Assembly: GCA_051954235.1 (NCBI GenBank) | Contig: JBQCHY010000060.1 | Span: forward strand, 1 to 64,000 | DNA: 64,000 nucleotides | Direction of reading: 5' to 3' | DNA from: 62-47 sp051954235 | GTDB lineage: Bacteria > Pseudomonadota > Alphaproteobacteria > Rhizobiales > Xanthobacteraceae | Shown: piece by piece, positions 54,394 to 62,822 of the stretch | Layout: each line of letters begins with the position of its first letter | Position numbering within the stretch: the stretch's first letter is position 1 | Position numbers and translations under genes: made by a program | Notes under the pieces: model-generated | The model's input: only the letters and a program-made list of their open reading frames with translations | Told to the model about the DNA's origin: nothing | Database searches by the model: none

Positions 54394-56913
54394 ATGCGAC
54401 AGTTGTTTCCCGCGCCGCTCGTCGCCGCCTTCGTCAGCCTCATCGTGTTGCCGCCGGTGCTGCTGGCGCTCGGCCTCACCATGACGTCCGCCACCGAGGT
54501 GGTGGTGTTCGCCATGGCCTGCATGGCGCTCAACATTCTCGTCGGCACCACCGGCCTCGTCTCGTTCGGCCACGGCGCGTGGTTCGGCCTCGCGGCTTAC
54601 GCGGCGGCGCTGCTTCAACGCGATCTGATGCCGGGCTCGTTCGTGGGTCCGGTGATCGGCGGCGTCATCATTGTGGCGCTGATCGCAGCACCCTTCGGCT
54701 ATCTGTTCCTGCGCCGTCGCGGCGTCTATTTCGCGCTGTTGACACTGGCGCTGGCGGCGATGCTCTACGTCGTCGCGTTCCGCTGGACCGACGTGACCGG
54801 CGGCGAGAACGGACTCGGCGGCATCACGCGGCCGACATGGTTCGGTATCGATTTCGAATCCTCCACCAACTATTACTGGCTGGTGGCGGCCATCGCCTTC
54901 GTCGTGCTGATCGTGCTGTGGCGCTTCCACAATTCCACCGTCGGTTCGGTGCTGGTGGCAATCCGCGAGAACGAGCAGCGCGCGCGCTTCCTCGGTTATC
55001 CCGTCAACAACTACAAGCTCGCGGCCTTCGTGTTGTCGGCCTCGATCACCGGCCTCGCCGGCATTCTGCTGCTCTACAAGAATCGCATGACGTCCGCCGA
55101 TCCGATCAACGTCGCCTTCTCCGGCGAGTTGCTGGCGATGGTGGTGATCGGCGGCATGCGCAGTTTCATCGGCCCGGCCATCGGCGCGCTGTTCTACGTG
55201 CTGTTTCGTGAGTTTCTTTCGATCTACACCGAGAACTGGCTGTTCTGGCTCGGGCTGATCTTTGTCGCCTTCGTGGTGTTCTCGCCCACCGGCCTCGTCG
55301 GCGTGTGGGAGCGCGCCACCGCGCCGTTCCGCAAGAAGGTGGTGGAAGACGCCGCGATGTCGGCGCGCAAGATCGAGGCGCTGCCGCTGCCGGACTTTTT
55401 GCGCCCGACCGCGCACGTCGACGGCGCGGTGCTGGCCGCCGACAACATCGTCAAGAGTTTCGGCGGCATCAAGGCGGTGCAGGGCGTCGATATCGCAGTC
55501 GCGGATCGCACTTTGCATGCGCTGATCGGCCCGAATGGCGCCGGCAAGACCTCCGCCTTCAATCTGCTGTCGGGCATGTTCGCGCCGGATAGCGGCGCGG
55601 TGACTTTGCTGGGAAAGCCGATCGCGGGCCGCACGCCGGAAGCCATCGCCAGCGCCGGTATCGGCCGTTCGTTCCAGATCACCAACCTGTTTCCGGCCTT
55701 GAGCGTCGGCGAAAACATTCGCCTCGCGGTGCAGGGCCGCCATCCGCGCCGCTTCGATCCGTGGACCGACGCGCTCTCCATCGCCGACATCAATCGCGAG
55801 ACCGATGCGGTGATCCGCTATCTCGGCCTCGCCGGCATCGAGCGCGCGGAAGCCGGCGCGCTGTCCTACGGCGGACAACGGTTGTTGGACATGGGCGTCG
55901 CACTCGCCACCGCGCCACGCGTGCTGCTGCTCGACGAACCGCTGGCGGGCTTGGCGGCCGCCGAACGCGAACGCATCGGCGCCATCATCAAGCGCATCTC
56001 CTCCGATCTGCCGGTGCTGCTGGTCGAACACGACATCGACCGCGTGTTTCAACTGGCCGACCGCATCACCGTGATGAACGAAGGCCGCGTGCTGCTCGAC
56101 GGCACGGTGGAGGACGCGCGCGGCAGCGCCAGGGTGCAGGAGGTCTATATCGGCTCGGGCGCGGCGGCGGTGGCGGCGAAGCCGCGCGAGGCTGCGGCAA
56201 CGCCGGAGCCGCTGCTGGAGGTCTCGAACGTCGATACCTTCTACGGCAAGAGCCACATCCTCAACGACGTCGGCTTCACGTTGCATCATAACGAGATCAT
56301 CGCGCTGCTCGGCCGCAACGGTGCCGGCAAATCGACGCTCCTGAAAACGCTGATCGGCATCGCGCCGGCGGCGAACGGTTCGATCAAGCTCGCGGGTCAC
56401 GACCTCGCCGGGCGACCATCGGCCGAGTGCGCGCGGCTCGGCATCGGTTACGTGCCGCAGGGGCGCGGGCTGTTCGCCGGCATGAGCGTCGCGCAGAACC
56501 TCGAACTCGGCGGCCTCAAGCGGCAGACAGGCCACGGCATCCACTGGACGCGCGAACGCATCTACGATTATTTCCCGCGCATCCGCGAACGGCTCGACAG
56601 CCCGGCGGATTATCTCTCCGGCGGCGAGCAGCAGATGGTGGCGGTGGCGCGCGCGCTCTCCGGCGACGTCCGCGTGCTGCTGCTCGACGAGCCATTTGAA
56701 GGCTTGGCACCGGCCGTGGTCGAACAATTGTTCGAAACCTTCGACCGGTTGCGCAAGGAAGTCGCGATCATTATCGTCGACCATCATCTCGATCTCGCGC
56801 TGGCTTTGTCGGACACCACCGTCGCGCTGGAGCGCGGCCGGGTGATTCATCAGGGACCGTCGCGCGCGCTCCGCGACGACCTCGACCTGCGCCGCAAGGT
56901 GCTGTGGCTGTGA
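54394..56913 (+). CDS. Fused ABC permease-ATPase-ATPase (LivM-LivG-LivF in one polypeptide)
   Basis: 839 residues. Residues 1-300 are a LivM-like permease (MALNILVGTTGLVSFGHGAWFG, GVYFALLTLALAAMLY, AIRENEQRARFLGY). Residues about 346-585 form ATPase 1: Walker A GPNGAGKTS, Q-loop GRSFQITNLFP, a divergent signature LSYGGQRLLDMGVALA and Walker B VLLLDEP. Residues about 606-839 form ATPase 2: Walker A GRNGAGKST, LSGGEQQMVAVARAL and LLLDEPFEGLAP. There is no stop or frameshift between domains. LivM-LivG fusions are known; having LivF too means that two genes encode the entire membrane/ATPase complex. Confidence 0.95.
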   Translation: MRQLFPAPLVAAFVSLIVLPPVLLALGLTMTSATEVVVFAMACMALNILVGTTGLVSFGHGAWFGLAAYAAALLQRDLMPGSFVGPVIGGVIIVALIAAPFGYLFLRRRGVYFALLTLALAAMLYVVAFRWTDVTGGENGLGGITRPTWFGIDFESSTNYYWLVAAIAFVVLIVLWRFHNSTVGSVLVAIRENEQRARFLGYPVNNYKLAAFVLSASITGLAGILLLYKNRMTSADPINVAFSGELLAMVVIGGMRSFIGPAIGALFYVLFREFLSIYTENWLFWLGLIFVAFVVFSPTGLVGVWERATAPFRKKVVEDAAMSARKIEALPLPDFLRPTAHVDGAVLAADNIVKSFGGIKAVQGVDIAVADRTLHALIGPNGAGKTSAFNLLSGMFAPDSGAVTLLGKPIAGRTPEAIASAGIGRSFQITNLFPALSVGENIRLAVQGRHPRRFDPWTDALSIADINRETDAVIRYLGLAGIERAEAGALSYGGQRLLDMGVALATAPRVLLLDEPLAGLAAAERERIGAIIKRISSDLPVLLVEHDIDRVFQLADRITVMNEGRVLLDGTVEDARGSARVQEVYIGSGAAAVAAKPREAAATPEPLLEVSNVDTFYGKSHILNDVGFTLHHNEIIALLGRNGAGKSTLLKTLIGIAPAANGSIKLAGHDLAGRPSAECARLGIGYVPQGRGLFAGMSVAQNLELGGLKRQTGHGIHWTRERIYDYFPRIRERLDSPADYLSGGEQQMVAVARALSGDVRVLLLDEPFEGLAPAVVEQLFETFDRLRKEVAIIIVDHHLDLALALSDTTVALERGRVIHQGPSRALRDDLDLRRKVLWL

Positions 56914-56988
56914 AATGCGGCGAGACGAAATCATTTCCTGATTTCAGCGGATCACGACGATGATGTTTGCGGCGACCTCCCCACTTTC

Positions 56989-57112
56989 GTCATGGCCGGG
57001 CATAGCCGTTCGAAGAACGGCGTCGCTTCGCTCGCCTATGTCCCGGCCATCCACGTCTTCCTTTGCCGGAGTCGTCAAGACGTGGATGCCCGGCACAAGG
57101 CCGGGCATGACG
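56989..57112. repeat. Palindromic intergenic element, family A (copy A8, long subtype)
   Basis: GTCATGGCCGGGCATAGCCG + TTCGAAGAACGGCGTCGC on the left and GACGTGGATGCCCGGCACAA + GGCCGGGCATGACG on the right, like copy A2. Confidence 0.88.
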
Positions 57113-57163
57113 ATGAGAGACATGTAGTGTATCCAACTCAACTCATGCAGGACGTGTCTTAGT

Positions 57164-58111
57164 ATGTCGGACCAGAAAACTGTCGCCATCGTCGGAACGG
57201 GCCTGATCGGCTGCGCCTGGGCCGCGATTTTCGCGCGCGCCGAATGGCAGGTGCGGCTGACCGATCCGCACGCGCCGACGCTCGACGCCGCAAAGCAACG
57301 CATCGCCGACGAGTTGCGCGGACTGGCGCGGCATGGTCTGTGCGACGACCCCGAAGGCGCGGCGCAGCGGCTGACGGTGGCGCGCGATCTCGCGGACGCC
57401 GTCGCCGGCGTGACCTTCGTGCAGGAGAACGGCCCGGAGAAGATCGACGACAAGATCGCGATTTTCAAGGAACTCGATCGTCTCGCGCCGCCGGGCGCGA
57501 TCCTCGCATCCTCCACCTCCGCCATCGTTGCCTCGCGTTTCACGGAAAACCTGCCGGGCCGCGCGCGTTGTCTCGTCGGACACCCTGTGAATCCGCCGCA
57601 TCTGGTGCCGCTGGTCGAATTGTGCGGCGCGCCGTGGACCTCTCCCGAGACCATCGTCCGCGCGCGCGAAATTTATCTCGCCATCGGCCAGGTGCCGGTG
57701 ACGGTCAATCGCGAGATCAACGGTTTCGTGCTGAACCGCTTGCAGGGCGCGCTGCTGGCGGAAGCGTTTCGTTTGGTCGGCGAAGGCTACGTTTCGGCGG
57801 AAGACCTCGACCACACCGTGAAGAACGGCCTCGGCCTGCGCTGGTCGTTTCTCGGCCCGATGGAAACCATCGAACTCAACGCACCGGGCGGCATTGCCGA
57901 TTACTGCGCGCGCTACACCGGTTTTTACAAGGAGCTGGCGGAAGGCGCGGCCGGCCCTTCAGTCTATGAAAGCCCGAACGTCGACCGGGTGATCGCGGCA
58001 TGGCCGCATCAGGCGACGCCCGGGCGTCTCGCGTCGCTGACGCGACGGCGCAACGAACGTCTTGCGGCGCTGGCTGCGCACAAGCAGAAACAAGCCGCGA
58101 GCGACGCATGA
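57164..58111 (+). CDS. 3-hydroxyacyl-CoA/3-hydroxyacid dehydrogenase (NAD-dependent)
   Basis: 315 residues. The N-terminal Rossmann fold VAIVGTGLIGCAWAAIFARA and the catalytic segment VGHPVNPPHLVPLVELCG, plus the C-terminal EINGFVLNRLQGALLAEAFRLVGEGYVSAEDLDHTVKNGLG, resemble L-gulonate 3-dehydrogenase (CRYL1) and carnitine 3-dehydrogenase more than fatty-acid beta-oxidation HADs. It is 40 bases upstream of a beta-keto acid cleavage enzyme gene, so it probably oxidises a 3-hydroxy acid to the 3-keto acid that the latter cleaves. Substrate inferred, not known. Confidence 0.88.
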   Translation: MSDQKTVAIVGTGLIGCAWAAIFARAEWQVRLTDPHAPTLDAAKQRIADELRGLARHGLCDDPEGAAQRLTVARDLADAVAGVTFVQENGPEKIDDKIAIFKELDRLAPPGAILASSTSAIVASRFTENLPGRARCLVGHPVNPPHLVPLVELCGAPWTSPETIVRAREIYLAIGQVPVTVNREINGFVLNRLQGALLAEAFRLVGEGYVSAEDLDHTVKNGLGLRWSFLGPMETIELNAPGGIADYCARYTGFYKELAEGAAGPSVYESPNVDRVIAAWPHQATPGRLASLTRRRNERLAALAAHKQKQAASDA

Positions 58112-58151
58112 GCGCGGTGCGTATCATTTCGATCAAGCAAGGAAGCCTGTC

Positions 58152-59075
58152 ATGAGTCGTAAAGTCATCATTACCTGCGCCGTTACCGGCGCGATCCACA
58201 CGCCGTCGATGTCGAAGGCCCTGCCGGTGACGCCGCAGGAGATCGCGGACGCCGCCATCGGTGCGGCGGAAGCGGGCGCCGCCATCGTGCATCTGCACGC
58301 GCGCAATGTCGAAACGGGGCAGCCGGACCAGTCGCCGGAAGCCTTCGCGCCGTTCCTGAAGATCATCAAGCAGCGCTCGAACTGCGTGGTGAATCTCACC
58401 ACCGGCGGCTCGCCGACGATGATGGTGGAAGAGCGCGTGCGTCCCGCCGCTGTGTATCAGCCGGAAGTCGCCTCGCTCAACATGGGCTCGATGAACTTCG
58501 GCCTGTTCGGCATGCTCAACCGCTTCAATGATTTCAAGCACGACTGGGAGCGCAAGCACCTCGAGAACAAGGACATCGTATTCCGCAATACCTTCAAGGA
58601 CATCGAGTTCGTGCTGCGCACGCTGTCGGAATCTGGCACGCGCTTCGAGTTCGAATGCTACGATACTGCGCATCTGCACAACCTCAATTACTTCCTGATG
58701 GAAGGTCTGGTGAAGCCGCCGCTGTTCGTGCAGACGGTGTTCGGCCTGCAAGGTGGCATCGGCGCGCATCCGGACGAGGTGCTGCACATGAAGCGCACCG
58801 CGGACCGGCTGTTCGGCGACAAGTATCGCTGGTCGGTGCTCGGCGCCGGCCGCAATCAACTGCCGATCGCGGCGATGGCGGCGGCGATGGGCGGCAACGT
58901 CCGCGTCGGCCTCGAGGATTCGCTGTGGGGCGGGCCGGGCCGTCTCGCGGAGTCGAATGCCGAACAGGTCCGCGCGGTGCGCAAGATCATCGAGGGGCTG
59001 GGGCTTGAGGTGGCGTCACCGGATGAGGCGCGTGAGATTTTGCATCTCAAGGGTGGCGATACGCTGAAGGTGTGA
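58152..59075 (+). CDS. Beta-keto acid cleavage enzyme (BKACE, DUF849)
   Basis: 307 residues. KVIITCAVTGAIHTPSMS, IVHLHARNVETGQPDQSPEAF (zinc ligands His47 and His49) and the later VRVGLEDSLWGGPG define the Kce/BKACE family. These zinc enzymes condense a beta-keto acid with acetyl-CoA and split it to acetoacetate (or an analogue) and a CoA ester. With the preceding dehydrogenase, SDR, importer and GntR gene it forms a likely catabolic locus for a 3-hydroxy acid, carnitine-like compound or similar. Confidence 0.93.
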   Translation: MSRKVIITCAVTGAIHTPSMSKALPVTPQEIADAAIGAAEAGAAIVHLHARNVETGQPDQSPEAFAPFLKIIKQRSNCVVNLTTGGSPTMMVEERVRPAAVYQPEVASLNMGSMNFGLFGMLNRFNDFKHDWERKHLENKDIVFRNTFKDIEFVLRTLSESGTRFEFECYDTAHLHNLNYFLMEGLVKPPLFVQTVFGLQGGIGAHPDEVLHMKRTADRLFGDKYRWSVLGAGRNQLPIAAMAAAMGGNVRVGLEDSLWGGPGRLAESNAEQVRAVRKIIEGLGLEVASPDEAREILHLKGGDTLKV

Positions 59076-59134
59076 GGCGGGGTGCGATAGCGCCGCGTTG
59101 TTGACTTCAGTGTCCGACGTCAGCATTTCAACGC

Positions 59135-59170
59135 GTCATGGCCGGGCTTGTCCCGGCCATCCACGTTCTT
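59135..59170. repeat. Family A half element (A9)
   Basis: GTCATGGCCGGGCTTGTCCC + GGCCATCCACGTTCTT with no right arm; followed by a family B unit. The 399-base gap 59076-59474 is made almost wholly of three such elements. Confidence 0.85.
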
Positions 59171-59180
59171 AAGCCCCTCC

Positions 59181-59264
59181 GTCATTGCGAGGAGCGTGAG
59201 CTCCGAAGCAATCCAGTTCTTGCTTTGCGGTTTTCTGGATTGCTTCGCTTCGCTCGCAATGACG
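59181..59264. repeat. Palindromic intergenic element, family B (copy B4)
   Basis: GTCATTGCGAGGAGCGTGAG + CTCCGAAGCAATCCAG and CTGGATTGCTTCGCTTCGCT + CGCAATGACGG. Confidence 0.9.
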
Positions 59265-59303
59265 GAGAGGAATGGGATCGCAAAGCGCCTCACCAACCTC
59301 GGC

Positions 59304-59433
59304 GTTGTCCCCGCGTAGGCGGGGACCCATACGCCGTGTCGCTCGTGATGTGGAAAGCGATAGTGACTTTGGGCGGGTGGTTATCGTAATCACGCTCGCC
59401 AGGGAGTCTGGGTCCCCGCCTGCGCGGGGACGA
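59304..59433. repeat. Palindromic intergenic element, family C (copy C4)
   Basis: GTTGTCCCCGCGTAGGCGGG + GACCCA and CTGGGTCCCCGCCTGCGCGG + GGACGACG, with a loop of about 80 bases. Confidence 0.9.
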
Positions 59434-59474
59434 CGTTTTTCGTGTTGCACGTCATCGCATCGACGTCGAACGCT

Positions 59475-60257
59475 TCACCCCCGCAATGCCGCCAGTGTCT
59501 GTTCCGGCTGCTCCAGCATCATCATGTGCCCCGCGCCCGGCAGCACCACGGTGCGGGCGTCGGATAGCGCGCCGGCGAGCGCCTTGCCGGATTTCAGCGG
59601 CGTCATCATGTCGCGTTCGCCGAGGATCAGCGTCACCGGCACCTTCACCTTCGCGGCCGCCTCGAGCGCGCCCTGATAGGCGTTGCAGGCGGAGAGGTCG
59701 GTGAACAGCACGTCGCGCGCGGCGGTCTTCAACACGCGCTGCGCGCCGCCGTGCATCCACAGGCCGGGCAGCGGGCAGCCGCCGAGTTCGGCGTGGAAGC
59801 CGAGGCCCCAGATCGACATCATGTCGATAGCGCCGGGGTCGTTGTCCTTGGCATTCTGCAACAGCTCGGGACCGACGGCCATCGCCGACGAGGTGCCGAG
59901 CAGGCTGAGCTTGGTCACCTTGTCGGGATGCCGCGCCGCGGTTTCGATGGCGATCAGCGAGCCCATCGAATGGCCGATCAGCCACGCATCCTTTGCCCCC
60001 GCAGCGGTGATCAACGCCGCGGTCCAGTCGGCCAGCTCCGCGATACTGCCGAGCGGCTTGCCGCCGGAATGGCCGTGGCCCGGCAGGTCCGGCGCGAGCA
60101 GATTGTAGCCGTGATGCGCGAACCAGCGGCTGTGCAGCGACCATGTCGATGAGTCGAAACCCGCGCCGTGCAGCATCACCACGGTCGGTAACGCCGCGTC
60201 GAAGTCGCGTCCGCCGCAGGCGATGAAGGTGTCGATGCCGTTGACCTTGAGCTGCAT
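59475..60257 (-). CDS. Alpha/beta hydrolase
   Basis: 260 residues. The oxyanion block VMLHGAGFDSSTW, nucleophile elbow WLIGHSMGSLIA, acid in LGERDMMTPL and the final PGAGHMMMLEQPE show a complete catalytic triad of a cytoplasmic alpha/beta hydrolase. No lid or signal peptide is visible. It ends a two-gene unit behind metY (3-base gap), so it may act on a product or ester linked to O-acyl-homoserine metabolism, but this is inference. Confidence 0.9.
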   Translation of the reverse strand: MQLKVNGIDTFIACGGRDFDAALPTVVMLHGAGFDSSTWSLHSRWFAHHGYNLLAPDLPGHGHSGGKPLGSIAELADWTAALITAAGAKDAWLIGHSMGSLIAIETAARHPDKVTKLSLLGTSSAMAVGPELLQNAKDNDPGAIDMMSIWGLGFHAELGGCPLPGLWMHGGAQRVLKTAARDVLFTDLSACNAYQGALEAAAKVKVPVTLILGERDMMTPLKSGKALAGALSDARTVVLPGAGHMMMLEQPEQTLAALRG

Positions 60258-60260
60258 GGC

Positions 60261-61556
60261 TTAAACCTTCTGCGAAATGCGGAGCGCCTGGCCGAGATCG
60301 TCGAGGATATCTTGCGCCGCCTCGATGCCGACCGACAGCCGCACCATTTCCTCGCCGATGCCGGCCGCTTTGAGCTGCTCGGCATCCATCTGCTGATGCG
60401 TGGTGCTGCCGGGATGGATCACCAAGGTCTTGGCGTCGCCGACATTGGCGAGATGGCTGATCATGCGCAGCGTTTCGAGGAATTTCTTGCCGGCGGCGCG
60501 GCCGCCCTTGATGCCGAACGAGATGATCGAGCCGGCGCCGCGCGGCAGCAAGGTCCTCGCCAGTTCGTAATCGGGGTGATTCTCCAGCGAGGGATGCAGC
60601 ACCCAGTCCACCGCCTTGTTGGCGGTGAGGAAATCCAGCACCGCCTTGGTGTTCGCCATGTGGCGGTCCATGCGCGGGCCGAGCGTCTCGATGCCTTGCA
60701 GGATCTGGAAGGCGTTGGTCGGCGACAGGCACGCGCCGAAATCGCGCAGGCCCTCGGTGCGCGCGCGCATCATGAAGGCGATCGGGCCGAACTGCTCGTC
60801 GAACACGATGCCGTGGTAGCCGGCATAGGGTTCGGTCAGCACCGGGAATTTACCGGAGGCGCGCCAGTTGAAGCGGCCGCTGTCGACCAGCACGCCGCCG
60901 ATGGCGATGCCGTGGCCGCCGAGCCATTTGGTCGCCGAGTTCATCACGATGTCGGCGCCGAGTTCGATCGGCCGGCTCAGATACGGCGTGGCGAAAGTGT
61001 TGTCGACCAGCAGCGGAATCTTCGCGTCATGGGCGATCTGCGCCACCTTCGGAATGTCCAGCACCTCCATGCCGGGATTGCCGATGGTTTCGCCGATCAC
61101 CAGCCGCGTGTTGTCCTTGATCGCGGCGCGCATGCCGTCGTGGTCGCGCGGATTGACGAAGGTGGTGGTGATGCCGAAGCGCGGCAGCGTGTGGGTCAGG
61201 ATGTTGATCGAGCCGCCATAGAGCGACGACGAGGCGACGATGTGTTCGCCGGCGCTCACCAAGGTTGCGATCGCGAGATGCAATGCCGCCATGCCGCTGG
61301 CGGTGCAGACCGCGCCGACGCCGCCCTCCAGCGCCGCGATGCGCTCTTCCAGCACCGAGACGGTCGGGTTGGAGATGCGGGTGTAGATGTGGCCGGGGCG
61401 TTCGAGGTTGAACAGCGCCGCCGCATGGTCGGCGTCCTGGAACATGAAGGACGTGGTCTGATAGATCGGGACCGCGCGCGATCCGGTCACCGGGTCCGGA
61501 TGCTGGCCGGCATAGAGGCTGAGGGTCTCGAAGGCGGGCGGTTTCGGTGCGGGCAT
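60261..61556 (-). CDS. metY: O-acetylhomoserine aminocarboxypropyltransferase
   Basis: 431 residues, the size of the MetY class (longer than MetB/MetZ). This PLP enzyme makes homocysteine from O-acetylhomoserine and sulfide (or methionine from methanethiol). Motifs: PIYQTTSFMFQDADHAA, the PLP-phosphate contact YTRISNPTVSVLEER, SSLYGGSINIL, VDNTFATPYLSRP, the Schiff-base Lys in MNSATKWLGGHG, and the C-terminal IHPGSTTHQQM...VRLSVGIE. The alpha/beta hydrolase gene follows. A family A palindrome lies upstream. Confidence 0.95.
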   Translation of the reverse strand: MPAPKPPAFETLSLYAGQHPDPVTGSRAVPIYQTTSFMFQDADHAAALFNLERPGHIYTRISNPTVSVLEERIAALEGGVGAVCTASGMAALHLAIATLVSAGEHIVASSSLYGGSINILTHTLPRFGITTTFVNPRDHDGMRAAIKDNTRLVIGETIGNPGMEVLDIPKVAQIAHDAKIPLLVDNTFATPYLSRPIELGADIVMNSATKWLGGHGIAIGGVLVDSGRFNWRASGKFPVLTEPYAGYHGIVFDEQFGPIAFMMRARTEGLRDFGACLSPTNAFQILQGIETLGPRMDRHMANTKAVLDFLTANKAVDWVLHPSLENHPDYELARTLLPRGAGSIISFGIKGGRAAGKKFLETLRMISHLANVGDAKTLVIHPGSTTHQQMDAEQLKAAGIGEEMVRLSVGIEAAQDILDDLGQALRISQKV

Positions 61557-61640
61557 GTCGGCTCAACGTGCGATGAAAGGATCATCGCCTATGCCACATT
61601 TCGCCGGGGAATGTTAGGGCGTTGTCCGCCGGCGGAGGGA

Positions 61641-61740
61641 CCCTCTCAGTCGTCATGGCCGGATTTATTCCGGCCATCCACGTCTTTGCGGAAATTCAAC
61701 ATGAAGAGCGTGGATGGCCGGGACAAGCCCGGCCATGACG
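61641..61740. repeat. Palindromic intergenic element, family A (copy A10)
   Basis: CCCTCTCAGTC precedes GTCATGGCCGGATTTATTCC...GGCCATGACG. The 89-base core (61652-61740) is nearly identical to copy A4 at 44929, and the outer CCCTCTCAGTC is shared with A3 at 42103. Confidence 0.92.
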
Positions 61741-61777
61741 AGTTTTCGTCATGCGCGTTAATGTTACTGCCGCCGTA

Positions 61778-62116
61778 TCAATCCCCTTGTCCCGGCTTCG
61801 GCGAGAAGAATTGCTTCAGCTTGTCCTTGACGCCGTCGAACGCCTTCGCGTCCGGCGGCGGGTCGCGTTTCTGGGTGATATTGGGCCATTGCGGCGCGTA
61901 TTCGGCGTTGAGCGCGAGCCAGCTTTCCAGCCCCGGAGTCGAATCCGGCGAGATCGCTTCCGCCGGGCATTCCGGCTCGCAGACGCCGCAATCGATGCAT
62001 TCGTCCGGATGGATCACCAGCATGTTCTCGCCTTCGTAGAAGCAGTCCACCGGACAGACTTCGACGCAGTCCATATATTTGCACTTGATACAGTTGTCGG
62101 TGACGACAAACGTCAT
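61778..62116 (-). CDS. fdxA: Seven-iron ferredoxin FdxA
   Basis: 112 residues from the ATG at 62114-62116 (MTFVVTDNCIKCKYMDCV). The cysteines DNCIKCKYMDCVEVCPVDC and ECIDCGVCEPECPAEA bind one 3Fe-4S and one 4Fe-4S cluster; the extra 50-residue C-terminal tail (TPGLESWLALNAEYAPQWPN) is typical of the alphaproteobacterial FdxA that serves as a general low-potential electron carrier. Confidence 0.96.
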   Translation of the reverse strand: MTFVVTDNCIKCKYMDCVEVCPVDCFYEGENMLVIHPDECIDCGVCEPECPAEAISPDSTPGLESWLALNAEYAPQWPNITQKRDPPPDAKAFDGVKDKLKQFFSPKPGQGD

Positions 62117-62223
62117 CGTCGCAACTCCGTGTTCGGGTTGTGGTTCAGGATGTGGGGCGCGCAACCGCATTCACGCCGGCACATCCGGCGATGCTGCACG
62201 ATGCGGCCGCGTTGAAAGCGCGG

Positions 62224-62400
62224 TCAGACCACCAGCGCGACGACGATGACGCCGAGCACGGTCCACACCAGCGAATTCACCAGCATCCGGATCAGGTCGC
62301 TGTATTCGGAACGGGGCAGGCCGAGCATGTCGCAGGCGATGTTACCCGGCAGCAGAAACGGCCATGCGAGCGCTGCGCCGATCGAAGAGCCAGATGACAT
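62224..62400 (-). CDS. Small single- or two-span membrane protein
   Basis: 58 residues from the ATG at 62398-62400; AAGGAG lies six bases before it, which decides against the ATG seven codons upstream. It has a hydrophobic N-terminal half (GAALAWPFLLPGNIACDMLGL) and a C-terminal transmembrane segment (LVNSLVWTVLGVIVVALVV). I recognise no named family; the strong ribosome site and clean hydrophobic pattern support a real gene. It lies upstream of fdxA on the same strand. Confidence 0.65.
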   Translation of the reverse strand: MSSGSSIGAALAWPFLLPGNIACDMLGLPRSEYSDLIRMLVNSLVWTVLGVIVVALVV

Positions 62401-62557
62401 GGCGTTCTCCTTCATCTTCATGAGCGCAGCTTAATCCAGTCGCCGGCTAAAAGCAATATTATAAATATATCTTTTGAGGCGCAGGAGAACAGATTTGGCA
62501 AGTGCCGGCGCACGGCCGGCGCGCGCCAGATCACTGCGCTCACCCGGAAATGAGACG

Positions 62558-62657
62558 TCATCGTCCGCGAAGGCGGACGATCTAGTAGTCCGTGCGCGCA
62601 TTGGACATTTGATGACCGACACGGCGTACTGGATACTCCGCTTTCGCGGAGTAAGAC
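62558..62657. repeat. Palindromic intergenic element, family D (copy D3)
   Basis: GTCATCGTCCGCGAAGGCGG + ACGATCTAGTAGTCC and GTACTGGATACTCCGCTTTC + GCGGAGTAAGACG. The right hairpin has drifted from the other D copies. The rest of the gap 62401-62822 shows no supported gene. Confidence 0.8.
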
Positions 62658-62822
62658 GTTTTGCGTGTTGCAAATCCGCGCAAGACACGAGTTTTCGAGG
62701 CGTCGAGGATAACACCGGCGGCATCTGCAACGCAGCCATGAGCCCGCCCGGTTGCTCGGGCGAATCCGGATCGGTCATGATGCGGGCCGGCGAAATGCCG
62801 CACCGAACCTCCGGAGACCTTC

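Noticed and set aside
53794..56934. A 1046-codon minus-strand frame antisense to the importer genes
   Set aside because: Same cause: antisense of conserved GC-rich ABC genes; the composition (His/Arg/Asp/Gln) is unlike a real protein.
59135..59433. Tandem repeats that could suggest a CRISPR array
   Set aside because: The units are three different palindrome families, not identical repeats with equal spacers, and no cas genes exist in the window.
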